DNA from: Bacillus sp. ISL-37
Lineage (GTDB): Bacteria; Bacillota; Bacilli; Bacillales; Cytobacillaceae
Direction of reading: 5' to 3'
Length of the DNA: 64,000 nt
Assembly (NCBI RefSeq): GCF_018613315.1
Contig: NZ_JAGGQL010000003.1
Coordinates: 186,001 to 250,000, forward strand
Translations under genes and position numbers: made by a program
The notes under the pieces: model-generated
Seen by the model: only the letters and a program-made list of their open reading frames with translations
Told to the model about the DNA's origin: nothing
Database searches by the model: none
Shown here: one piece after another, positions 9,022 to 16,418 of the stretch
Numbering within the stretch: position 1 is the stretch's first letter
Layout: every line of letters starts with the position of its first letter

Positions 9022-9504
9022 ATGAAAAAACTAGTCTTTCTCTTTGTTGTCTTAGTGCTTACAGCCTGTGGACCAAGATTAGATGAAAATGCTCAGTTAG
9101 CCAAAGAATATTTAAAAGATCAAGGGTACTCGATTAAATCATATGAAGGGAAATATTCTTATATTATAGAAAGGGAACAATTAATTCATAAGCCGGAAAT
9201 TTTTGTTTGGGCCGTGCAAACAGTGGAGCCGGATGCCTATATTGGAAAGGAAATTACACAAGAGAAGTTCATTGTGAAAAATCACCCCCTAAGTAAAATT
9301 TACGGCCCACAGAAAAGTTTTTCCTATAAGGTTGGAGTCAGTGTATTCATGTTTAACGGAGAAATAATTGGCGGTATATCTTTCCCAGTCGGGAACGGGA
9401 TCGGAGGTTCGCCTTATTCACTCGATGGAAAAACTGCTGAAGAGGTTATAAAAATGGACTATGCTGAATGGAATAAACAATGGTCTGAGAAATATGGGGA
9501 TTGA
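9022..9504 (+). CDS. putative lipoprotein, unknown
   Basis: 160 residues beginning with a signal peptide and lipobox (VLVLTAC, Cys at residue 16), so it should be anchored on the outer face of the membrane. The mature part is mixed alpha/beta with a DUF4830-like or small secreted look but no motif I recognise: LAKEYLKDQGYSIKSYEG, and a GNGIGGSPYSLDGKT stretch near the end. A GGGGGAG site precedes ATG 9022. A terminator follows at 9516. Confidence 0.8.
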   Translation: MKKLVFLFVVLVLTACGPRLDENAQLAKEYLKDQGYSIKSYEGKYSYIIEREQLIHKPEIFVWAVQTVEPDAYIGKEITQEKFIVKNHPLSKIYGPQKSFSYKVGVSVFMFNGEIIGGISFPVGNGIGGSPYSLDGKTAEEVIKMDYAEWNKQWSEKYGD

Positions 9505-9515
9505 GTATATTGCGT

Positions 9516-9540
9516 GCTGCCCACTAAAGGCAGCTTTTTT
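9516..9540 (+). terminator. intrinsic terminator
   Basis: GCTGCC/GGCAGC stem, 7-base loop, seven T residues; 12 bases after the lipoprotein stop. Confidence 0.85.
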
Positions 9541-9576
9541 GCTGTTCAGTACTATTTGATAAAGAGGAGGTCTCTT

Positions 9577-9846
9577 GTGAAAGAGAATTTTGTAAATATC
9601 ATTTTAACAATGATATTTTTTGTGGGTTATGTATTCATATTTGATTATTTCTTCAGATATATTGAAATGATGTTTGTGCCTTATGGACTTCTGATATTCA
9701 TTTTACAAATAGGCTTTTCCATTGTGATCCTCCGAAAGAAAAATAACCTAAGAAGCACATTTGGCTTCTTAGGTTATTTTTTTGTTCTCATTAATTGCCC
9801 TCCTAATTGCCCTAATCTGACCTCGGTGACTGATCTCGTCTTCTAG
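9577..9846 (+). CDS. small membrane protein, unknown; 3' end reads through a terminator
   Basis: GAGGAGG six bases before GTG 9577 gives an 89-residue frame with two hydrophobic helices (IILTMIFFVGYVFIFDYFF and YGLLIFILQIGFSIVIL). After ILRKKNN the frame runs straight through a perfect 16-bp terminator hairpin (9741-9783) and on to 9846, antisense to the DinB gene. A one-base change in the preceding A-run (AAAGAAAAATAA) would bring TAA into frame after RKKK. So the natural protein may be only about 55 residues long, and the tail after residue 56 is doubtful. Confidence 0.55.
   Translation: MKENFVNIILTMIFFVGYVFIFDYFFRYIEMMFVPYGLLIFILQIGFSIVILRKKNNLRSTFGFLGYFFVLINCPPNCPNLTSVTDLVF
9741..9783. 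terminator. strong bidirectional terminator inside two convergent frames
   Basis: A perfect 16-bp stem (AAATAACCTAAGAAGC and its complement) with a 7-base loop and T-runs on both strands. It contains the stop codon of the DinB gene on the minus strand and lies inside the apparent 3' coding part of the + strand small membrane gene. Confidence 0.9.
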
Positions 9847-10298
9847 AACATGGAACCAAAGATAATAATAGTTGTGTGTAACTCCATTATCCCACTGTCT
9901 TTCTTCGAACAACCAATCATCATTATAGTTTTTTAGTTTGTCAGTGTATGTTCTCTTACCAGTGCAAGCTCATTCAAGTAAAAATCTAATGAATTTTGCT
10001 TGATAGACATTTTTGCTTGTTTTCCTAGCTCTAAGGCTGCCTTCCACTTCGATAGCTCTTCACTGTTAATATCACGTTCCTCAAATGTAATGACCTGATG
10101 GACAAATTCAATCGATGCTATATGCATCAAAGGGGCTCCGATTGAATTTGAACCTTCATTCGAGAGGTAATCCAAATCTTGTTGAGTTAAGAACCTGATA
10201 TCCTCCATGGTCACAGCCCTTGTATATTCTAGCATTGAAACCAATTCGCCAATTTTGGGCGAGTAACCTTCGACGTACTTAATCCTGTAATCAATCAT
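9769..10298 (-). pseudogene. DinB family protein, single-base frameshift
   Basis: The open frame 9933-10298 gives only 121 residues and stops after REHTLTN. One base shift at about 9943-9950 restores a continuous frame (TDKLKNYNDDWLF ... HVLEDEISHRGQIRAIRRA) ending at TAA 9769, for about 176 residues, the normal DinB length. The metal-binding His pattern, with LMHIASIEFVH in the first part and the terminal ISHRGQ motif in the second, is split across the break. Total length 530 fits one missing base. DinB proteins are metal-dependent four-helix enzymes, often thiol transferases. Real decay or a sequencing error cannot be told apart here. Confidence 0.85.
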
Positions 10299-10394
10299 CT
10301 ATTCCCCTCCCAGAAAATCTACATTAAGGTTACCAGCTTACTAGAAAAATAGTAGACTAATATTAGTTGGTTACATATGGTATCCTTAAGTTAT

Positions 10395-10431
10395 AGGGCG
10401 AACTGATTTTTTTCAGTCTGGCCCTTTTTTT
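10395..10431 (+). terminator. orphan intrinsic terminator upstream of ECF sigma gene
   Basis: AGGGC-ACTGA pairs with TCAGT-GCCCT around a T6 loop, followed by seven T. No + strand gene lies between it and the convergent region at 9846, so it terminates either antisense transcription or an unrecognised short RNA from about 10300-10431. Confidence 0.75.
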
Positions 10432-10443
10432 GTGGAAAAAAAA

Positions 10444-10473
10444 TGAAACGTTTTACATAACTTGTTTGTCTAA
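10444..10473 (+). promoter_or_regulatory. putative ECF-type autoregulated promoter
   Basis: TGAAAC at 10444-10449, 17 bases, then TGTCTAA at 10467-10473. This matches the GAAAC / CGTC class used by Bacillus ECF sigma factors (SigM/V/W/X) with one mismatch. It lies directly before the ECF gene, as expected for autoregulation. Confidence 0.6.
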
Positions 10474-10499
10474 CAGTGGAAGAAAGGAGGGGCAATGGT

Positions 10500-11024
10500 T
10501 TGGCAGATATCAAAAAGGTACGCCGTGCAATCAAGGGGAACAAGAAGGCTTTTCAGGAATTGATGGAGGAAGAGAAAGAGAAGCTTTATAAAATCGCGTA
10601 TGTTTATATGAAAAATGAAGCTGATTCACTGGAAGTTTTTCAGGAAACGGTTTACAAGGCATTGTTGTCGATTGGAAATTTGAAAGAAGAGCGTTATTTT
10701 TCCACATGGATTACCAAGATCCTTATAAATAATGCCGTCGATCTTTTAAGAAAAAAGAAAAGGGTCATCCCGATGGACAGGGATGTGATCGAATTTAAGT
10801 CAGCTCCCTATATCGAAAGTGAACGGCACCCGGAATTGCTCCAGGCTGTGATGGAGCTGGATGAAAAGTATAAGGAGATATTGATTCTACGGTTTTACAA
10901 GGATTTCTCAGTGAAGGAAATTGCGGAAATCCTAGATTGTCCTGAAGGTACCGTAAAAACCAAAATCCATCGGGGCGTCAATCTTTTGAGAAGCAAGTTA
11001 AAGGAGGATTGTGTGAATGAGTGA
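10500..11024 (+). CDS. ECF-type RNA polymerase sigma-70 factor
   Basis: 174 residues from TTG 10500, placed 9 bases after AAAGGAGG; the ORF start at 10476 lacks a site. Region 2 spans about residues 20-85 (QEVFQETVYKA-like segment SLEVFQETVYKALLSI, then FSTWITKILINNAVDLLRKKK), and region 4 spans about 115-170 (LDEKYKEILILRFYKDFSVKEIAEIL..PEGTVKTKIHRGVNLLR) with the helix-turn-helix. It should direct RNA polymerase to envelope-stress type promoters. An ECF-like promoter precedes it, and the overlapping downstream membrane gene is its likely anti-sigma factor. Confidence 0.93.
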   Translation: MADIKKVRRAIKGNKKAFQELMEEEKEKLYKIAYVYMKNEADSLEVFQETVYKALLSIGNLKEERYFSTWITKILINNAVDLLRKKKRVIPMDRDVIEFKSAPYIESERHPELLQAVMELDEKYKEILILRFYKDFSVKEIAEILDCPEGTVKTKIHRGVNLLRSKLKEDCVNE

Positions 11025-12318
11025 CCAATTCCCGGATATTAAAAATGAAATGAATCAAATATCGGTACCAGTCGATAAGCTGGATGCCATCATTGCGCAG
11101 ACGGTTAGTGAAACAAAAGTGAAGAAGTCTAAGAAGCGCGTAGTTATATATTCGATGAATGTAGCAATTATAGGTTTTAGCTTATTCATCGGCTCAGCAA
11201 TGGTTTCTCCAGCTATGGCGAAGGTAGCATCGAATATTCCTGTTGTAGGTACTTTTTTTAATGACATTGGTGATGAGGGGTTAAGAATTGCGGGCCAGAA
11301 GGGGTTAACACAGGTTGTTGATCAGACGGCGAAAGATAATGGAATCACGCTGACGATAAATGAAGTTTTTTACGATGGTACCCGCCTGACATTAGGATAC
11401 ACTCAGGAATCGCTATTGCCACTAGGTGAACTTGAACGGCCAGTAATAAAAGTGGACGGAAAGGAAATTAACTTCAGTTCTGGGTATTCTGGGGAATTTT
11501 TAACACCTCAAAAATATAAAGGCGTAATTGATATTACGCCGACTGAAGAGCTGCCTGAAGAATTTGAAATGGAGGTTCGAATTGATGCAGTAGGACTGGT
11601 CCCTGGAAACTGGTCATTTAAGTTCCCTGTAAAACAATCAAATGAAGTGACCGTCATCAGACCATCCATGGTAAATCAGGTCGATGGTGCCGAGATAAGT
11701 TTGAGCTCATTGAAGATAGGTCCGGCTGGCACGGATTTGAATATAAAGGTTATTGCTGATCCTGAAAAGCTGGATCCATATAGCTTAGGTTTCTACTTGC
11801 TTGATGACAAAGGGAAGGTCATCAACTTCTTACAGGGAAGCGGTTCTGGAGAAACAGTCGATGGAAAAGAACACGTCACTTTGCAAAGCCTTTATGAGCC
11901 ACTTGAGGATGGTGCCCGGAAGGTTAAAATTATACCTTATGACTTAACTTTACCAAATGACGGTTTGCAGGAAGTAATTGTGAATCTAGATAAGGTAAAA
12001 TTACCATTTACAATGAGTCAGGGTGATTATGGTAATGTTGTAGTTAATGATATAGAATACAAAGAAAATCGAACGGTTATTTATTTTGATATCGAAAGCG
12101 ATGGAATTATCGATGACCGCGCCTCAGAAAACCCAATCTGGCTTTTCGATGCTGATGGTAAAAACATGAGCCTTGATGAGAAGCCTTTTGCTGAACGGAT
12201 TAAGGGGAACAGCTTCAAGCAAGAGTTTGCGACCGGCAAGGCGGAAGGGTTAAAGCTGAAGACAAACAAGATGCCTAAGCCAGTTTTATATGAAGAATTT
12301 GTGATTGAAATCCCTTGA
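11017..12318 (+). CDS. DUF4179-type membrane protein, probable anti-sigma factor
   Basis: 433 residues, start overlapping the sigma gene by 8 bases with AAGGAGG 9 bases upstream, so the two are translationally coupled. A short cytoplasmic N-terminus of about 45 residues (MSDQFPDIKNEMNQISVP...) is followed by one membrane helix (VVIYSMNVAIIGFSLFIGSAMVSP, about 43-66) and a large outer domain beginning AKVASNIPVVGTFF, the DUF4179 hallmark, then DUF5643-like beta-rich sequence. This topology and position fit an anti-sigma factor that holds the ECF factor at the membrane until a surface signal arrives. The role is inference from synteny. Confidence 0.85.
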   Translation: MSDQFPDIKNEMNQISVPVDKLDAIIAQTVSETKVKKSKKRVVIYSMNVAIIGFSLFIGSAMVSPAMAKVASNIPVVGTFFNDIGDEGLRIAGQKGLTQVVDQTAKDNGITLTINEVFYDGTRLTLGYTQESLLPLGELERPVIKVDGKEINFSSGYSGEFLTPQKYKGVIDITPTEELPEEFEMEVRIDAVGLVPGNWSFKFPVKQSNEVTVIRPSMVNQVDGAEISLSSLKIGPAGTDLNIKVIADPEKLDPYSLGFYLLDDKGKVINFLQGSGSGETVDGKEHVTLQSLYEPLEDGARKVKIIPYDLTLPNDGLQEVIVNLDKVKLPFTMSQGDYGNVVVNDIEYKENRTVIYFDIESDGIIDDRASENPIWLFDADGKNMSLDEKPFAERIKGNSFKQEFATGKAEGLKLKTNKMPKPVLYEEFVIEIP

Positions 12319-12335
12319 TTTAACAAATGCAGAGG

Positions 12336-12368
12336 AAATGACGTGTGTACCAGCCACGTCATTTTTTT
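12336..12368 (+). terminator. intrinsic terminator of sigma/anti-sigma operon
   Basis: AAATGACGTG/CACGTCATTT perfect 10-bp stem, 9-base loop, seven T. Confidence 0.92.
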
Positions 12369-12404
12369 ATTATACCCAGGCATGATGCGGGATTCTAGTA
12401 CATA

Positions 12405-12445
12405 AGAAAAGCTAGCACGACAATCAGATCCGTGCTAGCTTTTCT
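12405..12445. terminator. bidirectional terminator before DUF1206 gene end
   Basis: Perfect 15-bp stem AGAAAAGCTAGCACG and its complement around an 11-base loop. On the minus strand it follows the DUF1206 stop by 2 bases. Confidence 0.85.
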
Positions 12446-12447
12446 CT

Positions 12448-13284
12448 TCATCCAAAATTCATATCTTGATAGCGGCCTTTAATAATTTGGTAGATGCCGT
12501 ATAATATCAGTCCGGCTGCTACAATAGCTAGTAGTAATTGTCCGAATGGCTGGTTTGCCAATTCTGTTAATGCACCGCCCAGGCCTTTTGATTCATTTGG
12601 ATTATGTGTGTATGCTGTGCGAATGAAGAAAAATCCAACCATACTCAGGACAATTCCTCGTGAAATCAGGCCGATCTTACCTGACAGGCGTGCGATTTTA
12701 CGTTCTTTATCATTCATTTCATATGTTTTGAATTTGGACATGAACTTCTCTTTAGCTCCACTATATAGTTCGTAAACTCCATATCCAATAATGACTGCTC
12801 CAACCACTCCAACCAACCAGACACCAAATGGCTGCTCCATTAACTTGGCAGAAATCGTTTTCTCTGAATTGTCACCGCCAGCAGATCCGGTGTTACTAGC
12901 TAATTTTATTGCCCCGAAAGCCAAATTACTATATATAAGCCCGCTTATGAAATAACCAGTTCTTTTAATCAGCCCTTTGGCATCAGTTCCTTCATTTTCA
13001 GGATCTTTTATCGCTTTAATAAAATCCCATAAGATATATCCAATTAAGCCAATGCCGATCATCCATAGGGCGGCTTCACCAAAGGGCATTTCGGAAATTG
13101 ATTGAAGAGCTCCTGAGGTCCCGGTCGTGTCGCCTTTGGGTCCGAATGCAGATAAAGCAGCGAGCACTCCAACCATTAAAAAAACCAGACCTTTTGCGAT
13201 ATAACCAAAGCGGGCAAACCTACGCATCCACGGTTTAGCTTCTCTCAATCTATTTTTGGCTTCTATAGTTGATGGTGAACTCAT
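12448..13284 (-). CDS. DUF1206 family membrane protein
   Basis: 278 residues with six predicted membrane helices arranged as three repeats of a two-helix module; each repeat begins with a Gly/Arg-rich GYIAKGLVFLMVG, GYFISGLIYSNLAFG, GLISRGIVLSMVGFFF-like helix and ends in YG(I/V)Y(E/Q)(L/I) or LIGYILWDF. This triplication is the DUF1206 pattern. Cytoplasmic basic linkers separate the modules. Function is unknown in the family; some members are stress-inducible. GAGGAAGTG stands 8 bases before the ATG on the minus strand. Confidence 0.9.
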   Translation of the reverse strand: MSSPSTIEAKNRLREAKPWMRRFARFGYIAKGLVFLMVGVLAALSAFGPKGDTTGTSGALQSISEMPFGEAALWMIGIGLIGYILWDFIKAIKDPENEGTDAKGLIKRTGYFISGLIYSNLAFGAIKLASNTGSAGGDNSEKTISAKLMEQPFGVWLVGVVGAVIIGYGVYELYSGAKEKFMSKFKTYEMNDKERKIARLSGKIGLISRGIVLSMVGFFFIRTAYTHNPNESKGLGGALTELANQPFGQLLLAIVAAGLILYGIYQIIKGRYQDMNFG

Positions 13285-13455
13285 GTTATGAACACTTCCT
13301 CTATTTTTCTCTCATTTATTAAATGTTCCCCCTTTTCCTGAAAAAGAAACCAGCTGGGTTACTTGCTTCCACTTTGCCAGCATAAAGTCTATTGTTTTAT
13401 TTTCAGCAGTGCGGGAAAAATGAAAGACAAATTCTATTTTTAGGAGGTATGCAAA

Positions 13456-13662
13456 ATGCCATATAATTCTTTAAACGACCTGCCGGATGCAATAAAGGAT
13501 AACCTGCCGCATCATGCACAGGAGATTTTTAAAGAAGCATTCAATTCAGCTTCTGAACAATACGATGAAGAAGAAACAGCCTTTAAGGTGGCTTGGAGTG
13601 CTGTTAAAAATGAGTATGAAAAGAATGATGATGAAGAATGGGTAAGAAAAGAAGAAGATTAA
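13456..13662 (+). CDS. ChaB family protein
   Basis: 68 residues with the ChaB signature: LPDAIKDNLPHHAQEIFKEAFNSA followed by EETAFKVAWSAVKNEY. ChaB proteins are small acidic helical proteins named after a gene beside the E. coli ChaA cation antiporter; biochemical role is unclear. TAGGAGG precedes the ATG by 8 bases. It stands alone and is closed by a terminator at 13696. Confidence 0.92.
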   Translation: MPYNSLNDLPDAIKDNLPHHAQEIFKEAFNSASEQYDEEETAFKVAWSAVKNEYEKNDDEEWVRKEED

Positions 13663-13695
13663 TATTTTTACTTTATTACACTTTAGATTCGGGCA

Positions 13696-13732
13696 AATAG
13701 CCGCTTTCCTTAAAGGGAGGCGGTTATTTTTT
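13696..13732 (+). terminator. intrinsic terminator
   Basis: AATAGCCGC paired with GCGGTTATT (one wobble) around a short inner TTCC/GGGA stem, then six T; follows the ChaB gene. Confidence 0.8.
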
Positions 13733-13802
13733 ACAAATAAAGATGTTTTTATCTTTGGTAAAATTTATACTAGAGTCAGAGAGTTTTAGGGGAGATTTAT
13801 TA

Positions 13803-14504
13803 ATGTATAAAATTATGCTGATTGAAGATGATGCGCAGCTGTGTGATCTGATCAAGGAAAATTTGGAGCGATATGGGTATGAGGTGGAATTGCCGCTTCA
13901 TTTTTCAAAAATAGAGGAAGAGTTTGCCCAAATCAATCCAGATCTGGTTTTGCTTGATATTAACCTGCCTTATTATGATGGGTATTATTTGTGCCGGAGT
14001 TTTCGCCAGAAGTCTAACGTGCCGATCCTGATGATATCTGCGCGAAGCCAGGAGATCGAACAGATTATGGCGATCGAACTAGGGGCAGATGATTTTATTA
14101 CGAAGCCGTTTACGTTCGACATGCTGCACACGAAAATCAAGGCGACGTTGAGAAGGGTTTATGGGGAATATTCGGCAAAAGAAGAGATCAAAAACTGCGC
14201 TGGGACGCTTTGTCTTGATGAGAAGACACTGATGCTGGAGTATGAAGGTTCTAGGGCAGAGCTTTCGAAAAACGAGTATAAATTGATGAAAAAATTAATG
14301 GACAACCAGGGAACATTTGTTTCAAGGGAAGAGTTGATTGAAGAAGTATGGGATGCGGTCACTTTCGTGGATGATAATACCCTGACTGTGAATATGACAA
14401 GAATCAAGCAAACTCTTGCCAAGCTGGGATTGAGCCAGGTCATCAAAAGCAAACGTGGAGTAGGCTATATGCTAGAGATTCCTGTGGGGATTGAACATGC
14501 TTAA
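13803..14504 (+). CDS. bceR: OmpR-family response regulator, BceR-like
   Basis: 233 residues from ATG 13803 (GGGGAG 8 bases upstream). The receiver domain shows the acidic pocket ED-D at residues 8-10, phosphoacceptor Asp52 in LLDINLPYYDG, the Ser of LMISAR and the Lys of FITKPF. A winged-helix Trans_reg_C domain follows (about 135-230), ending IKSKRGVGYML. Gene order with an intramembrane-sensing kinase and a BceAB-type transporter identifies it as the regulator of an antimicrobial peptide detoxification module. It should activate the downstream transporter genes from a TnACA-N4-TGTAA box. Symbol is by module similarity. Confidence 0.85.
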   Translation: MYKIMLIEDDAQLCDLIKENLERYGYEVELPLHFSKIEEEFAQINPDLVLLDINLPYYDGYYLCRSFRQKSNVPILMISARSQEIEQIMAIELGADDFITKPFTFDMLHTKIKATLRRVYGEYSAKEEIKNCAGTLCLDEKTLMLEYEGSRAELSKNEYKLMKKLMDNQGTFVSREELIEEVWDAVTFVDDNTLTVNMTRIKQTLAKLGLSQVIKSKRGVGYMLEIPVGIEHA

Positions 14505-15516
14505 AAGTCTTTTCCTCCGTTTTTTAAAAGACCGCTTACTCCTTATTATGTTTTATTTACTTAATATCGTTTGTGTTGTGTTGTTTTTTCATCTTAGTCA
14601 ACCTGCGAACAAGGAATATTTTTACCCGTTGGCAATCGGGTTATTTTTCTTAAGTGTTTATTTGCTTATCGATTGGTTTCGCTTTTATCCAGCAAACTCC
14701 ACCATGGAAATGCTCAGGAAGGATCAGAATGTGGAGTTGGCAGGCAATACCGAGGAGCAGAAGGCTTTCCAACAATTGCTACATAAAGTAGTCGGTGAAT
14801 ACACGAAGGAAAACAATGAGTTAAAAGAACAAAGCAAAGAAAGAATCAGCATGCTGTCCCATTGGATGCACCATTTGAAGACGCCGGTTTCAGTGATTGA
14901 ACTGATTTTGAATAATGAGGGAAAAACAGAGACTTTGGAAAAAATCCAGCGGGAAAATAAACGACTCCACACCTCCATCGAGCAAGGGCTGACAATGATC
15001 AGGATGGATCAGTTTGAGAATGATTTTGAAGTTCAGACTGTTGACCTGATTGCTTCGTTACGGAAGCTGATCAATGCTCGGAAAAAGGAATGGATCTATG
15101 GATCGCTCTATCCTGCCATTGACTCTAGTGAAGAAGATGCTTTAATCATTACGGATCCAAAGTGGAATGAGATTCTTATTGACCAAATCATCTCCAATGC
15201 CATTAAGTATTCCAGCTTGAAGGAAGGGAACAAAAAGCTAGTTTTTAAGGTTGAGAGGGTGGGGAATCATATCCATTTATCGATAATTGACGAGGGTGTA
15301 GGCATACCGCCATATGATCTCGAGCGGGTATTTCAGCCGTTTTTTACCGGAGAAAATGGAAGGAAGATCCGCAATTCTACAGGTATAGGACTTTACCTCA
15401 GCAAGAAAATAGCTGCCAAGCTCGGGGCTAAGATCACCATCCAATCTGTGCACGGAGAAGGAACAACAGTTACGCTTCGTTGGTTGGCTGCTACAAAGCC
15501 CGGAAGTGGTTCATGA
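14497..15516 (+). CDS. bceS: intramembrane-sensing histidine kinase, BceS-like
   Basis: 339 residues, overlapping the regulator gene by 8 bases. Two N-terminal helices (about 14-31 and 44-62) are joined by a very short outer loop, the mark of intramembrane-sensing kinases that take their signal from a BceB-type permease. The H box is SHWMHHLKTPVSVIEL, the N box QIISNAIKYS, G boxes DEGVGIP and TGIGLYLSKK. ATG 14497 is chosen over TTG 14491 by GGGGA spacing. It phosphorylates the BceR-like partner. A terminator overlaps its stop codon. Confidence 0.88.
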   Translation: MLKSLFLRFLKDRLLLIMFYLLNIVCVVLFFHLSQPANKEYFYPLAIGLFFLSVYLLIDWFRFYPANSTMEMLRKDQNVELAGNTEEQKAFQQLLHKVVGEYTKENNELKEQSKERISMLSHWMHHLKTPVSVIELILNNEGKTETLEKIQRENKRLHTSIEQGLTMIRMDQFENDFEVQTVDLIASLRKLINARKKEWIYGSLYPAIDSSEEDALIITDPKWNEILIDQIISNAIKYSSLKEGNKKLVFKVERVGNHIHLSIIDEGVGIPPYDLERVFQPFFTGENGRKIRNSTGIGLYLSKKIAAKLGAKITIQSVHGEGTTVTLRWLAATKPGSGS

Positions 15517-15545
15517 TACCTTACAAAACTGTAAGGTATTTTTTA
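15516..15545 (+). terminator. intrinsic terminator after bceS, contains BceR-box-like palindrome
   Basis: ATACCTTACA/TGTAAGGTAT perfect 10-bp stem, AAAC loop, six T. The inner part reads TTACA-AAAC-TGTAA (15521-15534), which equals the TnACA-N4-TGTAA binding consensus of BceR-type regulators. Confidence 0.85.
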
Positions 15546-15660
15546 GCGTTATCGATGGTTGGTTTTTGATTGGCGGCTTAATATGGAGTTAGAAGCGAAC
15601 GCGGTGTCAAATCGGATCAGTAACCAGCAACCACGTGGGCTAATGGACAAATATGAAGTT

Positions 15661-16388
15661 ACTTCGGACAAAATTATTGTGAAGCTCGATGGAATTGTCC
15701 GAACCTGGGGTTACTTCGGACAAAACAAGAGGAAAGTGCCGCTGAAATGTCCGAACCTGATGCTACTTCAGACAAAACAAGAGGGAAGAGCCGCTGAAAT
15801 GTCCGAACCCGGAGCTACTTCGGACAAAACAAGAAGGAAGAGCCGCTGAAATGTCCGAACCTGATGCTACTTCGGACAAAATTAGAAGGAAGAGCGTCTG
15901 AAATGTACAAACCCGAAGCTACTTCAGACAAAACCATAGGGAAGAGCCGGAGAAATGTCTGAATCCGGAGCTACTTCGGACAAAACAAGAAGGAAGAGCG
16001 GCTGAAATGTCCGAACCTGATGCTACTTCGGACAAAACAAGAGGGAAGAGCCGCTGAAATGTCCGAACCCGGAGCTACTTCGGACAAAACAAGAAGGAAG
16101 AGCCGCTGAAATGTCCGAACCCAGGGATACTTCGGACAAAACAAGAGGAAAGTGCCACTGAAATGTCCGAACCCTGAGTTACTTCAGACAAAATCAGAGG
16201 TAAGAGTCGCGGAATTGACTGTACATGACCCTACTTCGGACAAAATTAGAAGGAAGAGCGGCTGAAATGTACAAACCCGAAGCTACTTCGGACAAAACAA
16301 GAGGAAAGTGCCACGGAAATGTCCGAACCCAGGCATAATTCGGACAAAACAAAGGCGTAGAGCCGGAGAAATGTCCGAACGTCCTATA
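15661..16388. repeat. tandem array, 14 units of exactly 52 bp, between bceRS and bceAB
   Basis: ACTTCGGACA-like starts occur at 15661, 15713, 15765, 15817, 15869, 15921, 15973, 16025, 16077, 16129, 16181, 16233, 16285 and 16337: a constant 52-bp step over 728 bp. Each unit contains TTCGGACA and TGTCCGAA, so adjacent units form an 8-bp perfect stem with an 11-base loop (CCCGGAGCTAC type), separated by a purine-rich spacer. Sequence is unrelated to the 4484-5107 array though period and architecture agree. Short ORFs across it (for example 15559-15849) follow the repeat and are not genes. This fills the gene-free stretch 15546-16418. Confidence 0.94.
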
Positions 16389-16418
16389 CAACTACAATTT
16401 TTTAAGGGGGGAACTAGA

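Noticed and set aside
10444-10457. cre-like sequence TGAAACGTTTTACA before the ECF sigma gene
   Set aside because: The central CG is one base out of register with the CcpA consensus; the ECF promoter reading fits better.
15559-15849. + strand ORF of 96 codons in the second 52-bp array
   Set aside because: It only reads repeat units; 52 bp is not a multiple of 3 and the frame ends by chance.
16308-16418. N-terminal extension of the BceA frame
   Set aside because: Extension is repeat sequence; the strong ribosome site and family N-terminus place the start at 16419.
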